Translations under genes and position numbers: made by a program
In this document: positions 60,403 through 64,000 of the stretch, in pieces
Numbering within the stretch: the first letter of the stretch is position 1
How the letters are laid out: every line of letters starts with the position of its first letter
The notes under the pieces: generated by a model
The model's input: only the letters and a program-made list of their open reading frames with translations
What the model was told of the DNA's origin: nothing
The model's database searches: none
NCBI GenBank assembly: GCA_016165875.1
Contig: JABBOT010000005.1
Location: 558,001 to 622,000 of the forward strand
Direction: 5' to 3'
From: Acanthopleura granulata
Lineage: Eukaryota; Mollusca; Polyplacophora; Chitonida; Chitonidae
DNA: 64,000 bases

Positions 60403-60574
60403 CTCTTGTCGATAACTTCAGCGTCCGTGCGTTAATGTGGCTATCCAAGAGGCACAATGTATATAAAGACATCGCAGAATCACTGGTGCTGCGTGGCTTG
60501 GCCGGCAGCAGAAACTCCGCATCGATCACTACGGCACTGGTGCGACTTAAAAGTCGTCTGAAGAGGCGCCGGTT
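60403..60574 (-). CDS. Candidate internal exon with strong splice sites, unrecognised
   Basis: On the minus strand an excellent acceptor (CATTTGTCCCTTTAAG|AAC) and donor (AAGAG|GTAAGT) bracket 172 nt that is open in the frame NRRLFRRLLSRTSAVVIDAE, then FLLPAKPRSTSDSAMSLYTL and onward to ARTLKLSTR. It could be a coding or a 5' UTR exon of a gene to the left or beyond the window. The family is not recognised and no partner exon was identified. Confidence 0.35.
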
Positions 60575-60609
60575 CTTAAAGGGACAAATGCCTGTCTCCA
60601 AGAACTTCT

Positions 60610-60970
60610 AATGACTGTGGATTGTTGAACACAAAGCTCCCGCTCTTTTCCCGCACAGATGAGAGTCTCGATCAAGGTTTCCGTCGGTATTTATTTCCTG
60701 AACGATAAGCTTTAGAAAACGGCCAGGACTGTCACTTGGTCCGAGAGTCTGTGGCGTTCTGTCACTCCCTATCAGCCAGGGCTGTAGTTGTGGGTGAGGC
60801 AAAGAAGGGCAAGAAAAAAACAGGGATGGTAACCTCGGCCAGTCATACACATTTATTACGATCAAATGTCTACCGGTTGATTTCGGAAGTATCTCGGTGT
60901 CTTCCTTGTTAATATGATTATTTTTGGTCGAAACAGTGAATGGCTTCCACAACAACAATGGCTACAGTTT
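60610..60970. other. Intergenic DNA, no gene recognised
   Basis: No recognisable feature. Confidence 0.35.
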
Positions 60971-60999
60971 GCTATTGGTGGAAAAGACAGAACGTCTGT

Positions 61000-61302
61000 C
61001 TCATAAATGGTGGATATGGAGTTCAATCCCGGATGGAGTCATAACCACGATTTCAAGATCAGTATCCCTGGGACTACCTCGATTGGCGCTTAGCATACGA
61101 GCAGCATGCAGGCCCAGTACTGGTCAGTCCGGTGTCAATATAATATGATTGGGTGTGGCGCCATGTCTGGTGCCTTCGGCATGGCGTTTCAATGACTTAT
61201 CACTATAAATATGTCTGTATTGCATGCGGTGGCTACAACGAGACGCCGCCGTGAAATGACAGAAATGATACTGAAAGCGACATTAAACCTCAAAGAAATC
61301 AA
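61000..61302 (+). mobile_element. tRNA-derived SINE, family 2 copy
   Basis: B-box-like GAGTTCAATCCCGGATGGAG, then a body with GGCGCCATGTCTGGTGCCTT and CGGCATGGCG that matches 8535-8870, and a 3' end ACTGAAAGCGACATTAAACC. The A box is degraded. Confidence 0.65.
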
Positions 61303-63246
61303 CGATGGTTTCCTTCACTTTGGCCAATGTCAGTTAGTTTTATCATTTGCTGTAATTAACTGGCACGTTTCTTTCTAATCATAGCAATGTCTTGGTTTCT
61401 TTTTAGAAATTCCTGAAAGAATTTCGAGCGGGTTGTTCTATTAGGTAATGCTATCTGACTGCTTAGCCACTAGTCTTTTTCCACAGTGCAGGATAAATGT
61501 TTAGTTTGTCTTACAGCAAACTTTGTCGGCTGTTTGGGCAAAATTGCATTTTATCGCCCCATGCGTTTCCCAGTGAGAGTGCTGCAAATTTCTTAACACC
61601 AATCAAATATACACGAATATTAGTTAACGTTATTTCAAATATGACTACGTAATTCGACTGTATGTCAATATTGTTAACTTACAGCACATATTGTATTTGC
61701 TCGGTAGTCTGTTACCACAGTGGTAAATTGTTACCACATTTGTCCCCACTGTTCTAGCGCTCTGTCCAAACGTTGATTGTACCCAAGCTACGCCTGCCTA
61801 ACGGGATTTCTCTCAGTGCGTATCACAACCCATCAGTAAGTTCTATCCATCTACGCTTCTACCTCTGGGGGCAAGATTGTTATGACCTCGTCCGACCTCC
61901 TGCTTGGTCCGTTTGTTTACGGATTTGCAAGGTAAAGAAACGCAGGAAAATCATTAGAGCATGGTGATAAATGGGCGTTATTTGCTGCTTTATTCAAGCT
62001 TTAAAACATTCGATGGCCTTTATTACCGAAACTGATGCTACCGTAGGACAGCAATGACTTCCGTGTCTGACAAACTGCCACTCGAGGTAATCTTGTAAAC
62101 GTCACACTTGTATAGGTTAAAGTTAAGACATGGAATCAATTGTGTCATGTATACATACATGTATATCTGCTTTATAGTTTTAAAGTATTTTGTTTGTTTT
62201 CCATGGGATGTAGATTAATTTTGAACTCCATATCATTTCAAAGACATTCTTATGTAACAAAAGAAAACTTTCGATACATGCAAATTCAAACATTTCTTCC
62301 ACTTTTGCCTGCCAAACATGGTCGGATATCTTCGTCTTCCTAGTAAAACTATCTTCGACATTTCTATGAATACTTTACAGGGTGTGTCAAGTTACGCTTG
62401 CTTGGACAAAACGGTGCCACAGAGAACCCATCGTCTAACAGCGATCCTCCAAATATCAACACACCAAAACGTCTTTGAACGGTTTTTGTAGCGTCAATAC
62501 TTGGAAAAGCAGTCGACAGTACTTGAATTTCTTGTCATTATCAATGGACATGGTGACTCCACTCAATAGCTGTCCACATGTCATTTGATGTGCCCATGCT
62601 TCAATCGCCCAGTATGCTTCAAGCGTTCTAATGGGGAAGAAAAAGCTTGAAAGCAGCTTCCAGCTTACAGAGGAGCGAGATTTGATTATGTTATCATGAA
62701 CCATTTATTTGGTGTAAATTGAATAAAAATGCGTTAAGTCTGCGAGTGAAAAAATCATTATTAAATTTAATGTCATTGTTAACGTTTCTGATGCACTGGA
62801 GCGTTTAATCTTTCGAATGACTTCCCTTCCCGCTATGAGAGATGTAATAAACGATACTGAAACAAATGACGGTTTCGAGTATTTAAAATGACTTAAAATG
62901 ACCTTAATGACTGAAGATTTACGGCCTGTGTCGGAATTTTCAGATCATGAAGTCACCATATGTGAAACTAACTAATTCCGATTACAGAATCTGAGCACAT
63001 CAAATGAAAAAACATAACGATTCGTTTTTCGAAAACGTATAAGTCTTCCATCTCTTACTTCACTGACACGGCTTTGTCAGTTAATTTGTCATATTGAACC
63101 ATGTGTACATTTCCTGACGAATCGTTATTGAATCTCTAGTGTTTAAACGTTTTATTGCTGATTATTACAGATATACAGCTTAACTCGGCTGACTGCAGCG
63201 TATTTATCAATGAGGCAGATAATTTCTAAATCTGAAGCAGATAGAC
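61303..63246. other. Intergenic DNA, no gene recognised
   Basis: No recognisable gene, RNA gene or repeat. Confidence 0.4.
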
Positions 63247-63300
63247 ACAATATAGCATTTTCCCCCTTCCTGTTGAGGAAGGGGGAAAATGCTATATTGT
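63247..63300. repeat. Perfect 25-bp inverted repeat with 4-nt loop
   Basis: 63247-63271 (starting ACAATATAGCATTTTCCCCC) is the exact reverse complement of 63276-63300, with loop GTTG. It has the same architecture as the foldback at 18830-18886 but an unrelated sequence. Confidence 0.95.
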
Positions 63301-63940
63301 ACAATACACAATGATAACACACGACACAGTCCATGGAAGAAATCGGTATGATATATTGCTTATTTTCTGATGCATAATTTAGCTTCAGTTGTTTGTCGCC
63401 TATAGATTCAAGGGTTCGTCCATTAAAAAGATCGCATACTTAAAAAATAAACGAGGTAGCAAGGAAAGAAAGTGATGAAAGGAAAAAACAAATTCAAGCA
63501 AGCAAGCAAATAATTCATTGAACACCTAAGAGGAAGGGAGTCAGCTAACAGCTTTCACAGGAAATATGCTGCGGCTGTTTTTTGAAATCGGCTTCATTGT
63601 AAAACATATCTAGTCTTCTATGAAACTTTAGAGGTTAATTTGCGATTTGTCAAGTGTCAAAGGCTAATGAGCTTAAGACCAAAACAAAAACATGAACGCA
63701 GCATTCATTTTAATAGAGATCAACGATCTTTAACCGGATGTTCTGGATATTCAGTTTTTCATATTTTCACCTGTGCTCCGATTTGTACAGAAGTCTGAGG
63801 AGACAATGCCCTGGTCTGTTTTTGCCTGACAGAACTAACACTCCGTTAACCTGAACAAACCCGTAAGTGTGACCAATGTCTGTTCTCAGATAAAGTCGAG
63901 TCATCCCAAGGAATTCATTCTGAGCGTGGCTGTAAGCAGG
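63301..63940. other. Intergenic DNA, no gene recognised
   Basis: No recognisable feature. Confidence 0.4.
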
Positions 63941-63947
63941 CAGATGT

Positions 63948-63987
63948 GGGGTGGGGGGTGTGGAGAAGGGCAGGGAGGGGGCGAGGG
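63948..63987 (+). repeat. G-rich tract, quadruplex-competent
   Basis: G runs of 4, 6, 3, 3, 5 and 3 within 40 bases. The last four runs (63968-63987) satisfy the G3+N1-7 rule. Confidence 0.75.
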
Positions 63988-64000
63988 TTTTTATTATGAC

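Overview
The window is nuclear DNA of an invertebrate animal, most likely a lophotrochozoan such as a mollusc or brachiopod. This rests on spliced genes with GT/AG junctions, several-kilobase introns, a moderately AT-rich background, many tRNA-derived SINE copies ending in AAATAAATAA-type tails, numerous minisatellites, and no operons or ribosome binding sites. The taxon call comes from repeat style and protein families, not from a database search.

The supported genes are few and all lie on the minus strand in the left half. (1) At 1-343 and 6192-6536 are two intact, diverged copies of the first coding exon of a sodium:solute symporter (SLC5; SMCT/multivitamin-transporter-like). A third, broken copy with a surviving 3' end and splice donor lies between them at 4577 to about 4700. 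No later SLC5 exons were recognised in the gap, so this may be an array of alternative first exons feeding one gene body beyond the left edge. (2) At 9423-10637 is a 404-residue protein with two membrane segments and a large luminal or extracellular domain. It resembles the membrane part of APD-type proteins but has no visible RING. (3) At 23590-31000 is a two-exon class A GPCR of about 418 residues with a 6.1-kb intron. It belongs near the GnRH/AKH/corazonin and vasopressin/oxytocin receptors and has unusual residues at several normally invariant positions.

From about 31 kb to the right edge no gene was recognised over some 33 kb. The stretch holds a few candidate exons (best at 60403-60574), SINE copies, a possible LTR (41176-42296), a CRE-rich inverted-repeat block (43180-44202), a long purine-biased repeat (52180-52880), and small tandem arrays.

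The most interesting features are the first-exon array, the receptor's altered switch residues, the near-perfect short foldbacks (18830-18886, 63247-63300, 20081-20177), the CRE-rich inverted repeat, and an apparently unnamed dispersed repeat with four same-strand copies.
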